DNA of 64,000 nt from Bin87 sp034423595 (GCA_965207025.1 OZ242258.1:2914001-2978000); one strand, 5' to 3'; positions 34,720 through 44,220 are shown, counted from the stretch's first letter. The notes: generated by a model from the letters alone, not told the origin. A program made the numbers and translations.

Positions 34720-36525
34720 CTATCCCCCTTCATGCAGGGCGCAGCCCTCGTCGAATGTGCCGAACTCGAACCAGATCAGGTTGCACCACGGCGTGAACTC
34801 GGCAACCCGGCCCCCGCTCACCTTCACGTCGTAGCTGCCGTCGTCGTTGCGTTTCACTTCAAGCCGGATCCCACTGCCTATGTCGCGGGACTCGCCGTCC
34901 TGAATGACCGAGAAGTCGTCGTAGCCCCGGTTTACGTCCGAGGAGAAGTCGGGGTTGCGCTCGTCGTACAGCGCGGGACCGAAGCGGGCGTTTATCCCCG
35001 CGCCGGTGGACTGGTCGTACCGGCTCACCAACACCCCGTCATAGCGGAGGGGACGACGGTCGCCGGAAGGCGTATACACCACGTCATACCCGTCCACGTA
35101 GGCGGGATTTCGCTCATCCAGCACTTCGACCGTGGTGAAGGCGTGCTTGCGCCCCGACGATATCACCAGGAACTGATTGCCCCTCTCCCGGGGCGGTCGC
35201 AGCGTGTACGTTCCGTCGTCGCCCAGGTGCAGCGCGACCTCCTCGGGGTCGATCCACCCGGCGGCGTAGCGGTTCACCGCAAGGGTCGAGGGCATGTCCT
35301 GGTGCCAGCCGGATGTCCCCAGAGGCACAAGGGTGGACATGAAGTCGATAGTGTTGCTGTATGGGTTGGGGAGATTGTCCTCATCCTCGTCCCACCGCAC
35401 CTCGGCGTAGGAGTGGGGCCACATCATCCAGCCGTGCCCGATCTCGTGCACCAGGTTCTCCATGTTCGCCTCGCGCAGGCTCACCAGGCCCATCCGGGCG
35501 GCGCCGTTGAAGGCGTCGCCGCCGGTGTCGGCCGTCACGTCGGTCAGCAGGATGCGGTTCAGACCGCCGGGTGCGCCCAAATCGCACGGGTAGCTTTCCG
35601 CCGCCTGGCCCCGGCAGTCCATCACGCCCGCCAGCCGCATCTGCTGACCGTGCACGTCATTGGGAGAACCCTCTCCCTCCAACGCAAAGTCGTTCCCCGC
35701 GTGGAAGCGCATCCTGAGCCTGCCCTCCGAGATCTTCCCGAAGTAGGCGGCGACGTGGGTGTTCAGGATGTTCACCGCCTCGGCCATGGTCATGGTCTCC
35801 CGCTTCCCGTCGTCCTCGAACCAGCCGGGGGCGTCCGGCGGCACCCGGGCGATGTCCACCGCGATGTCCAGGTCACCCAAGGTGTAGTAGGTGGGGTCAA
35901 CCGGCGGGTCCAGATACGTCCGGTCCGGGTACTTCTTCATAGGGGTGCAACCCCCGAAGCCCATGAAGCCGTAGCGGAGGTAGCTGCCGTTGCCGTAGTA
36001 CCGGATGAGCGACAGGGGGTCGGAGCCGCCCAGGTCGGTCATACCGGCCTCTATCCAGGGGGACGTGTCCTTCTCGGGAGAGAGGCAGGTGTACGGGTTC
36101 GACTCCATCCACCAGTCCTGCGGCTCCAGTCCGTTCCACCTGACGAAGGGGTCGGCATCCAAGGGCCTCCGCACACCGGGAGGCACGACCGTCGGCAACG
36201 GCGTGGGACTCTCGCCAACCGTAGGCGAGGGTGTGGGGCCGGCCGTGGCTGTCGTCGTTGGCGTGGGATTCTTGGTAACCGTGGGTGATGCTGTAGTGGT
36301 CTCGACGACCGTAGGCGAGGGCGTGGGGCTTTCCTGGGCCGTGGGCGCAGGGGCGGGGTCCGAGGCTGTCCCCTGGCCCGTTGGAGTCCCATCCGGCTGC
36401 CCGTTGCAGGCCGCCAATCCGATCAGAATCAGAGCGGCTCCGACCGCTGCCAGCAGCCACCGGATGGAAGGTTGCCGCCCCAGATCGTGGACACCTGACT
36501 GCAAAGTGGCATTCCCCGTCGTCAA
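34720..36525 (-). CDS. Lipoprotein zinc metalloprotease-like protein, paralogue 1
   Basis: 601 residues from a TTG at 36525 whose last two bases start the TGA of the upstream kinase gene (TTGA), with GGAGGAGG seven bases before; no in-frame ATG is available. LILIGLAAC is the lipobox. A Thr/Pro-rich spacer precedes the conserved body, which holds LVHEIGHGWMMWPHS, IDPEEVALHL and GINARFGPALYDERN. Translational coupling to the kinase-like regulator suggests they act together. The open frame upstream of 36525 is only a shadow of the kinase gene. Confidence 0.72.
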   Translation of the reverse strand: MTTGNATLQSGVHDLGRQPSIRWLLAAVGAALILIGLAACNGQPDGTPTGQGTASDPAPAPTAQESPTPSPTVVETTTASPTVTKNPTPTTTATAGPTPSPTVGESPTPLPTVVPPGVRRPLDADPFVRWNGLEPQDWWMESNPYTCLSPEKDTSPWIEAGMTDLGGSDPLSLIRYYGNGSYLRYGFMGFGGCTPMKKYPDRTYLDPPVDPTYYTLGDLDIAVDIARVPPDAPGWFEDDGKRETMTMAEAVNILNTHVAAYFGKISEGRLRMRFHAGNDFALEGEGSPNDVHGQQMRLAGVMDCRGQAAESYPCDLGAPGGLNRILLTDVTADTGGDAFNGAARMGLVSLREANMENLVHEIGHGWMMWPHSYAEVRWDEDEDNLPNPYSNTIDFMSTLVPLGTSGWHQDMPSTLAVNRYAAGWIDPEEVALHLGDDGTYTLRPPRERGNQFLVISSGRKHAFTTVEVLDERNPAYVDGYDVVYTPSGDRRPLRYDGVLVSRYDQSTGAGINARFGPALYDERNPDFSSDVNRGYDDFSVIQDGESRDIGSGIRLEVKRNDDGSYDVKVSGGRVAEFTPWCNLIWFEFGTFDEGCALHEGG

Positions 36526-38942
36526 GGCGTGGCCTCCTCCGGCTCTTCGGCCTCTCCCAGCCGGTAGCCGGCGCGGGGCTCGTTGAAGATGTACCTGGGG
36601 TTGTCGGCGCTCTCCCCCAGCTTCTCGCGCAGCCGCCTCACGTAGCCCCGCAGCATGCTGGAGTCGCCGGGCTCCCGCGTTGACCAGACCCGGTTCATCA
36701 GGTGCTCCCGGGTCAGGGTCCTCCCCGCGTTCACCGCCAGCTCGCAGAGCAGCCGGTACTCCGTTTCGGTCAGTCCCGCCGCCCGGCCGCCCACCGTGAC
36801 CCGGCGCCGGGCGTAGTCGATGGCCAGCTCCCCCAGGTGGAAGGAACCCTGGTCCGGCTCCCTTGCCGGCGGGTCCCTCCGCCGCAGCGCCGCGCCCACC
36901 CGGGCCACCAGCTCGGTGGTGGAGAAGGGCCTGGCGATGTAGTCCTCCGCGCCGCTCTCGAAGGCCAAGGCCAGCTCCCGCTCCGGGGCCGGGCCGCGTC
37001 CCGACAGCAGCACCACCGGCGCGCCGGTGGCCTCCGATATGCGCTGCACCAGCCCCGGCCCGCCGGCCCCGGCCAGCGCCGCGTCCAGCAGCACCAGGTG
37101 GGGCCGCTCCGCGGCGATGAGCCGCTCCACCTCCTCCGGGTCCCAGGTGGCTATGGCAGTGTAGCCCGCCTCGGTCAGGGTGTGGCGTATATGCCACAAC
37201 GCCTGGGGGTCGTCCTCCACCACCAGCACCCGCCCCAGGCCCCGGGCGGCCCGACCGGCGTAGGCGGAAGCCCGGCCGTAGGCGGAAGCCCGGCCCGCCG
37301 CTGCCCCACGGCCCGTCGCGGCCTCCCCGGCCACCGGCAGGGTGAAGATGTAGCGGGACCCCAGGCCCGGGCCGTCGTTCTCGACCCAGATGCGGCCCCC
37401 GTGGGCCTCCACGATGCCCCGGCACACCGCCAGGCCCAGGTCTCCTCCCCCGCTCACGCTCTCGCCCCCGCCTCCCGCGAGGGAGCGCCGGCGAAACAGC
37501 AGGGGCAAGGGCTGGGGCGGCAGGTCCTGCCCCCGGCCGGCCACGCACACCGCCACGTGGGAGTCCTCCAGGCGGGCGCTCACCGTGATCACCGAGCCCT
37601 CATGGGCATTGCCGGCGGCGTGGGACAGCAGGCGGTCCAGCACCTGGAGCGTTCGCTGCCGGTCGGCGGCCACCGGCGGCAGGTCCGGGGGCAGGTCCAC
37701 CTCCACCGGATTGCCCGTCCCGCCCTCCGGCAGGGACGCCTGGGCCTGGCCCGCCAGAAAAGCCAGGTCCGTGGGTTCCGGGGTGAGCAGCAGCGTCCCC
37801 GCCTCGATGCGGGCCAGCTCCAGCAGGTCCCAGAGCAGGCCCTGCATCCGCTCGGCCTGCCACTCGATGAGGCCGAAGAACTGGCGGGTCTTGTCCAGGT
37901 CCAGCCGGGCCAGGTCCTTCAGCACGGCGGCGGCGGAGCCGCGGATGGAGGTCAGGGGGGCCAGCAGCTCCTGGCTCACCAGGCCCAGGAACTCGGCCCT
38001 TTGCCGTCCCAGCTCCCGCAGGGGCGGCAGGTCCTGGACCGTGACCACCACCGACTCCGGGACGCCCTCCTCGGACAGGATGGGAGTGGCGTTGATGATG
38101 GCGCTGACCCGGCGCCCGTCGGGGACCTGCATCTCGATCTCCTCGGCCCGCACCGTCTCCCCCGAGCCCAGCGCCGCCGCCAGGGGATACTCCCTCAGGG
38201 AGACCTCCCGGCCGTCGGCCCGCCGGAAGGTCAACCCCTCCAGCAGTTGCTCCGGGCTCTGGCCCGGGTCGCTCAGCCCCGCCGCGATGCGCAGCGCCGC
38301 CCGGTTGACCAGGGTGGGCATCCCGGTGCCGGCGTCGAAGACCACCACGCCCACCGGCGAGGTGTTGACCAGGGTCTCCAGGTCGTTCCGGGCCCGCTGC
38401 TCCTCCCGGTGGCGGCGGGCGTTGGCGATGACCAGGGCCGCCTGGGCGGCGAACATGGCCAGGGTATCCTCATCCTCCTGGCTGAACTCCCGCCCCTCCG
38501 CCTCGTGGGCGAGGTAGACGGTGCCCACGCTTGCCCCCTGGTGTCGGATGGGCGCCACCAGCAGGGAGGACACCGGTATCGGCGGCGTGAACTCCCCCAT
38601 TCCCAGGGCGCCGAGATAGCCGGTGATGTTGGCGAGCCGCAGGGGCGTGGTCAACCCGCTGAGGTACTCGAAGAAGCACAGGCCCTGGGGCATCTCCCAC
38701 AGCCCCTGGTGTTCTTCCGGGGTCAGCCCGGAGACGATGAAGTCGGGCCGCTGCCCGGCCTCATCCCAAACGGTGATCGCCCCGTAGCGGGAGCCGGCCA
38801 GGGACCGGGCGCTGTCCACCACCTCCTGAAGGACGGTGTCGAAGTCCAGGCTCTCGTTGATGCGCAGCATGGCCTGGCTCAGGCGGGAGAGGCGGTCTCC
38901 CGGCGCCCGGCCCTCGGGTCCCGGCTGGTCCGCTTGGTTCAT
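36522..38942 (-). CDS. GAF-PAS-histidine-kinase-like-receiver-wHTH fusion (probable pseudokinase)
   Basis: 806 residues. GAF about 30-180; PAS about 188-305; HisKA-like 312-380; HATPase-like 420-537; receiver 571-690; OmpR-type winged helix 697-795. The H-box reads LVSQELLAPLTSIRG: the phospho-accepting His is Gln324 (codon CAG at 37971-37973). The N-box is RLLSHAAG rather than NLLxNAxK, and the D-x-G-x-G box is AGRG. The receiver keeps Asp620 but the conserved Lys is Arg671 (YIARPFS). The kinase half is therefore probably inactive, while the DNA-binding end is intact. First gene of an operon with two metalloproteases. Confidence 0.88.
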   Translation of the reverse strand: MNQADQPGPEGRAPGDRLSRLSQAMLRINESLDFDTVLQEVVDSARSLAGSRYGAITVWDEAGQRPDFIVSGLTPEEHQGLWEMPQGLCFFEYLSGLTTPLRLANITGYLGALGMGEFTPPIPVSSLLVAPIRHQGASVGTVYLAHEAEGREFSQEDEDTLAMFAAQAALVIANARRHREEQRARNDLETLVNTSPVGVVVFDAGTGMPTLVNRAALRIAAGLSDPGQSPEQLLEGLTFRRADGREVSLREYPLAAALGSGETVRAEEIEMQVPDGRRVSAIINATPILSEEGVPESVVVTVQDLPPLRELGRQRAEFLGLVSQELLAPLTSIRGSAAAVLKDLARLDLDKTRQFFGLIEWQAERMQGLLWDLLELARIEAGTLLLTPEPTDLAFLAGQAQASLPEGGTGNPVEVDLPPDLPPVAADRQRTLQVLDRLLSHAAGNAHEGSVITVSARLEDSHVAVCVAGRGQDLPPQPLPLLFRRRSLAGGGGESVSGGGDLGLAVCRGIVEAHGGRIWVENDGPGLGSRYIFTLPVAGEAATGRGAAAGRASAYGRASAYAGRAARGLGRVLVVEDDPQALWHIRHTLTEAGYTAIATWDPEEVERLIAAERPHLVLLDAALAGAGGPGLVQRISEATGAPVVLLSGRGPAPERELALAFESGAEDYIARPFSTTELVARVGAALRRRDPPAREPDQGSFHLGELAIDYARRRVTVGGRAAGLTETEYRLLCELAVNAGRTLTREHLMNRVWSTREPGDSSMLRGYVRRLREKLGESADNPRYIFNEPRAGYRLGEAEEPEEATP

Positions 38943-39211
38943 CTTTGCACCCCGCGTCTGTGCACTGGTGAGTTCGGGGTTAGTATAGCACGTTACTCAC
39001 CACAAGAAATCCGCTTTCACCGAAAATTACACATTAAATTCCACTGATAATTTACTGACTTGTCTCACAATTATCCCCCACAATATGCACCGAAATATCG
39101 TTCATGTTGGCCGGCAGTGATGATCCAAAGCGACAGCCCAGCCGGATATGCCCGGCGCAGCGGCGGCGCCCCCTGCAGCGACCGCCGCGCCGGAAAGTAG
39201 AGGATAGGACG
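38943..39211. promoter_or_regulatory. Divergent control region between the kinase-like gene and SwmB gene
   Basis: 269 bp with an AT-rich core (38990-39060) that contrasts with the surrounding GC-rich DNA. It must hold promoters for both directions. The winged-helix protein encoded to the left is an obvious candidate regulator. I cannot fix individual promoter elements. Confidence 0.5.
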
Positions 39212-41464
39212 GTGTTCAGCAGCAGGTTGCGTTCGAGTCAGACCTTCCGGGGAGCGGCGGCGGAATGCGCCGCCATCAAGGACGGAATTTCCAGACCGGG
39301 CCGTTGCCTGCCCTTTCTGGCGCTGCTGGCCCTGGCCGCCGCGCTGCTGTGGCTGCCGCCGGCTGAACCCGCCCAGGCCCAGGACGGCTCCCGCCCCACC
39401 ATTACCTCCGGCCCGGTCATCACCAGCAGCCCGGCCAGCGGCGACACCTACGGCCAGCGAGAAACCATTGAAATATCCGTCACCTTCAGCGAAGCCGTCA
39501 CCGTCTCGGGCGAACCCCGGGTGCGCCTGGAGGTGGGCGAGCGCAAGCGCTGGGCCCGGTATTCCGGCGGCAGCGACGGCGCAACCCTGACATTTACCTA
39601 TACGGTCAAGAAGGTGGATGTTGACGACAACGGCATCGGCATCGGCAAGAACTCGCTGAAACCCAACGGCGGCAGCATCGAGGACGCCGACGGCAACGCC
39701 GCGCGTCTGAAGCACCCGGCCCTGGCCGACCAGGCCGGACACAAGGTGCAGGGCTCCCCCGCCGAGCCGGATCCCGACCCGCAGCCGGACCCGGACCCCT
39801 CGGGGGGTGAACGGCAGGAGGAGTCGGACAATACCGCCCCCACAGTCTCCAGCCTGAGCATCGTCTCGACGCCGAAGGCCCACGGCTCCTACGCCGCCGG
39901 CGAAACCATCACGCTGGAGGCGACCTTCAGCGAGCCGGTCTTCGTGACCGGCACGCCGTGCCTGCTTATCAACGTGAACGAGGTCTACTACGGAACCCTG
40001 GACAAGGCGGAGGAAGACAGGCAGAAGCGCGTCGCCGCCTACGCATCCGGCTCGGGCACCGGCAGCCTGCGCTTCAGCTACGAGGTGGCGATGGGCGACC
40101 GCAGCAGGAAGGGGGTGGGCGTACACGGCTACGACGCCGCCAACTGGCCGCTGCGGCTGAGCTGCTCCGAGGGGGGTGCCGCCGGGACCATCCGGGACGC
40201 CGCCGACAACGACGCGGACCTGAGGCACAAGTACATGTGGGCGGACGCCAAGCACAAGGTGGGCGGCCCCGACGTGTACCCCGACGACCGCACAGGCCCC
40301 GCCGTCACCGGCATGGCGGTCGTGTCCAGCCCCGCATCCGGCGACACCTACCGCGACCGCGAGACGATTTTCGTTCGGGTGACCTTCAGCGAGCCCGTGG
40401 TGGTGGACGGCCCTCCGCGAATGGGTATCTGGATGGGCCGGTACCGCAAGGAGATGGCCTACTGGGGAGGGTCGGGCACCAATCAAATGACCCTCGGCTA
40501 CCGGGTGCGGCCGGAGGACCGGGACGGCGACGGTATCAGGACCTCCGCGAACATGCTCCTCGTCTATGGCGATCGGGCCGTCACCGACAGCGCGGACAAC
40601 CGGGCGAAGGTGGCACGGGAAGCCCCGTGCCAGCCCTGTATGACGACTCTCGAACACGGGCCCCTGGCCACGCAGCCGGGCCACAAGGTGGCGGGCAGCG
40701 CAGCGGACACTACGCCCGCGGCCGTTCGGGAAGTCTCCTTCATAACAGCGCAGAGCGTCTATGTCCCCGGGGAGGAGGTCCGCCTGCGCGTCAACCTCAG
40801 CAAACAGGTGAAGCTGGAGGGGCCGGCGCCGACCTTGGAGTTCACCATCGGCGGAAAGACGAGAACGGCCGCGTATGTGCCCCCCACCGACCCCTCCAGG
40901 CCCTGGGACTACCTGTGGACGTTCACCTACATGGTGCAGGAGGGCGACGAGGGCGTCATGGCCATCCCGGCCAACAGCGTGAAGCTGCCAACGGGCGCCA
41001 TCGTCCGCGATTCGTACGACAACCTGACGACCAGCCTGGCGCATCCGGCCCTGGACGCAACAGGCCGCATGGTCCCCAGCGCATACGTCGTCGGCAGGAG
41101 GCTGACCATCACTTCGGCGCCGGCCGAGGGCGATACCTACCGGGCCGGAGAGACGATAACGATTTCTGCCGCGTTCAACACGAACGTGACGGTAACCGGG
41201 ACGCCGAGCATCGGGCTGTGGGTCGATCCCAACCGCCACGGCGACCCGTCGGCGCAGTACAGCGGCGGTTCGGGCACGAACACGCTCACCTTCTCCTACG
41301 TAGTCGCCAGCGGCATTACGGCAGAGGAGGGCATCGCAACCGACTGGTCGGGCATTCAGCTTGATGACGGCGCCACCATCAAGGATGCCAAGGGCAACGA
41401 CGCGTACCTGGCCCACCATCCGTTGGACCCGCAGCCAGGACACAAGGTGGACGGCAGAGAGTAG
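39212..41464 (+). CDS. Secreted SwmB-repeat (Ig-like) surface protein
   Basis: 750 residues from a GTG at 39212 with AGAGGA upstream (ATG 39104 is an alternative). Signal peptide FLALLALAAALLWLPPAEPAQA. Five tandem modules of about 110-140 residues follow, each with a S-x-P-A-x-G-D-T-Y-x-x-x-E-T-I pattern then VTFSEAVTVSGEPRVRLEVG and LTFTYTV; this is the SwmB/Ig-like fold of cyanobacterial and Chloroflexota surface proteins. A short Pro/Asp linker separates modules 1 and 2. No sorting signal is seen. Probably cell-surface or adhesive. Confidence 0.8.
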   Translation: MFSSRLRSSQTFRGAAAECAAIKDGISRPGRCLPFLALLALAAALLWLPPAEPAQAQDGSRPTITSGPVITSSPASGDTYGQRETIEISVTFSEAVTVSGEPRVRLEVGERKRWARYSGGSDGATLTFTYTVKKVDVDDNGIGIGKNSLKPNGGSIEDADGNAARLKHPALADQAGHKVQGSPAEPDPDPQPDPDPSGGERQEESDNTAPTVSSLSIVSTPKAHGSYAAGETITLEATFSEPVFVTGTPCLLINVNEVYYGTLDKAEEDRQKRVAAYASGSGTGSLRFSYEVAMGDRSRKGVGVHGYDAANWPLRLSCSEGGAAGTIRDAADNDADLRHKYMWADAKHKVGGPDVYPDDRTGPAVTGMAVVSSPASGDTYRDRETIFVRVTFSEPVVVDGPPRMGIWMGRYRKEMAYWGGSGTNQMTLGYRVRPEDRDGDGIRTSANMLLVYGDRAVTDSADNRAKVAREAPCQPCMTTLEHGPLATQPGHKVAGSAADTTPAAVREVSFITAQSVYVPGEEVRLRVNLSKQVKLEGPAPTLEFTIGGKTRTAAYVPPTDPSRPWDYLWTFTYMVQEGDEGVMAIPANSVKLPTGAIVRDSYDNLTTSLAHPALDATGRMVPSAYVVGRRLTITSAPAEGDTYRAGETITISAAFNTNVTVTGTPSIGLWVDPNRHGDPSAQYSGGSGTNTLTFSYVVASGITAEEGIATDWSGIQLDDGATIKDAKGNDAYLAHHPLDPQPGHKVDGRE

Positions 41465-41499
41465 GCGCCCAGGGTACGGCGGACATACAGGAGGCTGAG

Positions 41500-41544
41500 A
41501 TGAAAAATCGTGGACGCGAGGCTTCTATCCCTGTCACCCCCCCC
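41500..41544 (+). pseudogene. Detached 5' end of the giant surface-protein gene
   Basis: ATG at 41500 with AGGAGG five bases upstream opens MKNRGREASIPVTPP and runs into the poly-C tract where the first IS begins. On the far side of both IS elements the frame resumes as P-TFRGVNKMTGD. With 7 or 10 C in the tract the two pieces join in frame, and TFRG matches QTFRG near the N-terminus of the SwmB paralogue. So this is the native start, separated by the insertions. Confidence 0.75.
41537..41544. repeat. Poly-C flank, left of the first IS
   Basis: Eight C. Seven C follow the first element (42880-42886, the last two shared with the second element's end) and eleven C follow the second (44221-44231). 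They are the target or target duplication of both insertions. Confidence 0.8.
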
Positions 41545-42879
41545 GCTGACAAGGGTATGTAAAGGCTAAAACTGGCTCGGCGCTTAACTTGGGAAGGCGC
41601 CGGGCTTTCCGGCATTCTGGGTGTGTCGAAACCAGGTGCCGGAGGTCCCCCATGCGCCTTCCCAGAGAATGCTATCAGATGCAAAAAACGATTGAAACGC
41701 ATTTACCTCACCTCTCCCAGCCACAATTGACCGGCTTGGCAATGTGGGTCTGCGGGGCCATCCTGGCGGGCAGCGCCTGCCAGAACGCCGTGGCCTCGGC
41801 TCTCTCCGCCAAGGGCAACTGGAACAGCTTGCGCCAGTACATTCGCCAGTGGCTCTACGATGGCAGCGACCGGGCCCGTCCCTGCCGGACTGAGTTGGAC
41901 GTTACGCTCTGCTTCGCGCCCCTGCTGCGGTGGGTTTTGGCCCTGTGGCGCTCCGAACGCCTGGCCCTGGCCATCGACCCCACGCTCAAGGGCGACCAGA
42001 CCACCGCCATCGTCATCAGCGTCCTCTACCGCAGTTGCGCCATTCCCGTGGCCTGGCGCATCCTCAAAGCCAATCAGAAGGGATCCTGGTCGGACCCCAT
42101 CGTGGAACTGCTCAAGCAACTGGCTCCGGCGGTTACGGAGGGAATGACCGTCATCGTGCTCTGCGACCGGGGCATTGCCAGCCCCAAGCTCTGGAACCAG
42201 ATACGAGAGCAGGGCTGGCATCCTGGTATGCGCTACCGGAAGAACATCACCTTCTGCGCCGACGGCGGCAAACGCCTGCCCGCCCAGCGCTTCGTTTCCC
42301 AGCCAGACACCGCCTGGATCGGCCAGGGCACCGCCTTCAGCACCCCCGAGGCCAAGCGCCGCTGCACTCTCGTGGTGGTCTGGTACCTCGAACAGGAAGA
42401 ACCCTGGATCATCCTCACCGACCTGCCGCCCGACAAGGTGGGACCCAGTTGGTACGCGCTGCGCTTCTGGATCGAACTGGGCTTCAAGGCCCTCAAGAGC
42501 CTGGGCTGGAAGTGGGACAAGACCCGGCGCACCGACCCAGACCGCGTCTCCCGCCACTGGCTGGTGCTCTCGGTGGCCACCCTGCTGTCCCTGGCCTATG
42601 GCACCAGGGTCGAGGACGCCTACGACCGCAACATTGACCCAGGCAACCTGCGCACGCCGCCCAAGACGCCGGTTCCCGTACATCGCAACCCCTGGCGCCG
42701 GACGGGCCGCACCGTCAGCGTGATCCGCCACGGCATGGAACGCCTCCGGCGATTGCTCATCCAAGGCCGCCTCTGGACCCAACTCTGGCTGTTGCCAGAG
42801 CCTTGGCCCGAACCCAAGTCCAACCTGGAGATTACTCACCATGCGCCTACCTAAAAACGTCTTACATACCCTTGTCAGC
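41545..42879 (+). mobile_element. IS4-type insertion sequence, copy A (1,335 bp)
   Basis: Bounded by an 18-bp perfect inverted repeat, GCTGACAAGGGTATGTAA at 41545-41562 and its complement at 42862-42879. One transposase gene lies inside. Both flanks are runs of C in the same orientation, fitting duplication of a C-tract target. Confidence 0.88.
41652..42854 (+). CDS. IS4-family DDE transposase (copy A)
   Basis: 400 residues from MRLPRECYQ, GGAGG upstream. First Asp in LALAIDPTLKGD, second in VIVLCDRGI, and YALRFWIELGFKALKS matches the Y-x2-R-x3-E-x6-K signature of the IS4 group, giving the catalytic Glu. Intact frame, so the element may be active. About 80% alike to copy B at the protein level by eye. 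Confidence 0.92.
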   Translation: MRLPRECYQMQKTIETHLPHLSQPQLTGLAMWVCGAILAGSACQNAVASALSAKGNWNSLRQYIRQWLYDGSDRARPCRTELDVTLCFAPLLRWVLALWRSERLALAIDPTLKGDQTTAIVISVLYRSCAIPVAWRILKANQKGSWSDPIVELLKQLAPAVTEGMTVIVLCDRGIASPKLWNQIREQGWHPGMRYRKNITFCADGGKRLPAQRFVSQPDTAWIGQGTAFSTPEAKRRCTLVVVWYLEQEEPWIILTDLPPDKVGPSWYALRFWIELGFKALKSLGWKWDKTRRTDPDRVSRHWLVLSVATLLSLAYGTRVEDAYDRNIDPGNLRTPPKTPVPVHRNPWRRTGRTVSVIRHGMERLRRLLIQGRLWTQLWLLPEPWPEPKSNLEITHHAPT

Positions 42880-42884
42880 CCCCC

Positions 42885-44220
42885 CCTTAGAGGGGTAGGT
42901 ATGGGCCGAAATTGGCCTGGCGCGTAACTTGGAAAGGCGCACGGGCATCCGGCATTCTGGTGTCATCACACCCCCAGATACCGGAGACCCTCGATGCGCC
43001 TTCCCCGAGAAACCTATCAGATTCAGCAAGCTATTGAAACGCATTTACCTCACCTATCTCAGCCACAATTGACCGGCTTGGCGCTGTGGGTTTGCGGGGC
43101 CATCCTGGCCGGCAGCGCCTGCCAGAACGCCGTGGCCTCCGCCCTCTCTCCCTGGCGCAAGTGGAACAACCTGCGCCAGTATCTCCGGGAGTGGCTCTAC
43201 GACGGCAGCGACCGGACCAGCCCCTGCCAGACTCAACTGGACGTTACTCTCTGCTTCGCGCCACTGCTCAAATGGGTCCTGGCCTGGTGGCACTCCGACC
43301 GCCTGGCCCTGGCCATCGACCCCACGCTCAAGGGCGACCAGACCACCGCCATCGTCATCAGCGTGGTGTACCGCAGTTGCGCCATACCCGTGGCCTGGCA
43401 TATCCACCCCGCCACTCAGAAAGGCTCCTGGATGGACCCCACGGTGGAACTGCTCAAGGAACTGGCCCCGGCGATTCCACCCGAAATGACCGTCATCGTG
43501 CTCTGCGACCGGGGCATCTCCAGTCCCAAGCTGTGGCAGCAGATATGCACCCAGGGCTGGTACCCCTGTATGCGCTATAGGAAGAACATCACCTTCTGCG
43601 CCGACGGCGGCAAGCGCTTGCCCGCCCGCGCCTTTGTTTCCCGCCCCGACACCGCCTGGATCGGCCGGGGCACCGCCTTCGGTCCTCCCGCCGCCCAGCG
43701 CCGTTGCACCCTGCTGGTGGTCTGGTACGTCGAGCAGGAGGAACCCTGGATCATCCTCACCGACCTGCCTCCGGAGGAGGTCGGGGTGAGTTGGTACGCC
43801 CTGCGCTTCTGGATCGAGCTGGGCTTCAAGGCCCTCAAGAGCCTGGGCTGGAAGTGGGACAAGACCAGAAGAACCGACCCCACCCGCATCTCCCGACACT
43901 GGCTGGTGCTCTCGGTGGCAACACTGCTGGCCCTCGCCTACGGCACCCGGGTGGAGGACGCCAACGATCGTGGCATCGCCCCAGGCAACCTGCGGGCGCC
44001 GCCCAAGACTCTGGCTCCCAATCATCGGGACCCTTGGACCCGTCCGGCGCGTACCGTCAGCGTGATCCGCCACGGCATCGACTGGCTTCGGCGCTTGACG
44101 CTCAGGGGCAGGCTCTGGAGCCGCGTATGGCTGCTCCCAGAACCCTGGCCCGAACCCAAAACAGGCTTGGAGATTACCCATCATGCGCCCCCGTAAAAGC
44201 CTATACCTACCCCTCTAAGG
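42885..44220 (+). mobile_element. IS4-type insertion sequence, copy B (1,336 bp)
   Basis: Bounded by an 18-bp perfect inverted repeat, CCTTAGAGGGGTAGGTAT at 42885-42902 and its complement at 44203-44220. These ends differ from those of copy A, so B is a distinct related element and not a tandem duplication. Flanked by C on both sides. Confidence 0.88.
42994..44196 (+). CDS. IS4-family DDE transposase (copy B)
   Basis: 400 residues, MRLPRETYQ start. Same catalytic pattern: LALAIDPTLKGD, VIVLCDRGI, YALRFWIELGFKALKS. Differences from copy A are spread along the length, which fits two related but independently arrived elements. Frame intact. Confidence 0.92.
   Translation: MRLPRETYQIQQAIETHLPHLSQPQLTGLALWVCGAILAGSACQNAVASALSPWRKWNNLRQYLREWLYDGSDRTSPCQTQLDVTLCFAPLLKWVLAWWHSDRLALAIDPTLKGDQTTAIVISVVYRSCAIPVAWHIHPATQKGSWMDPTVELLKELAPAIPPEMTVIVLCDRGISSPKLWQQICTQGWYPCMRYRKNITFCADGGKRLPARAFVSRPDTAWIGRGTAFGPPAAQRRCTLLVVWYVEQEEPWIILTDLPPEEVGVSWYALRFWIELGFKALKSLGWKWDKTRRTDPTRISRHWLVLSVATLLALAYGTRVEDANDRGIAPGNLRAPPKTLAPNHRDPWTRPARTVSVIRHGIDWLRRLTLRGRLWSRVWLLPEPWPEPKTGLEITHHAPP

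Noticed and set aside
36526..37548. N-terminal 340-residue extension of the protease frame
   Set aside because: It overlaps the kinase gene in another frame and is Gly/Arg/Pro-only in character. The lipobox signal and coupled TTG start at 36525 explain the real N-terminus.
36702..39047. 781-codon frame antisense to the kinase-like gene
   Set aside because: Gln/Pro/His/Arg-rich shadow; every domain is in the opposite strand.
39071..41443. 790-codon open frame antisense to the SwmB gene
   Set aside because: Long antisense frames are common opposite GC-rich genes. The sense frame has a signal peptide and repeated domains; the antisense translation has low-complexity His/Arg/Val composition and no motif.
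41703..44184. Long frames antisense to both transposases
   Set aside because: Mirror-image frames in both copies are explained by codon bias opposite conserved transposase genes.
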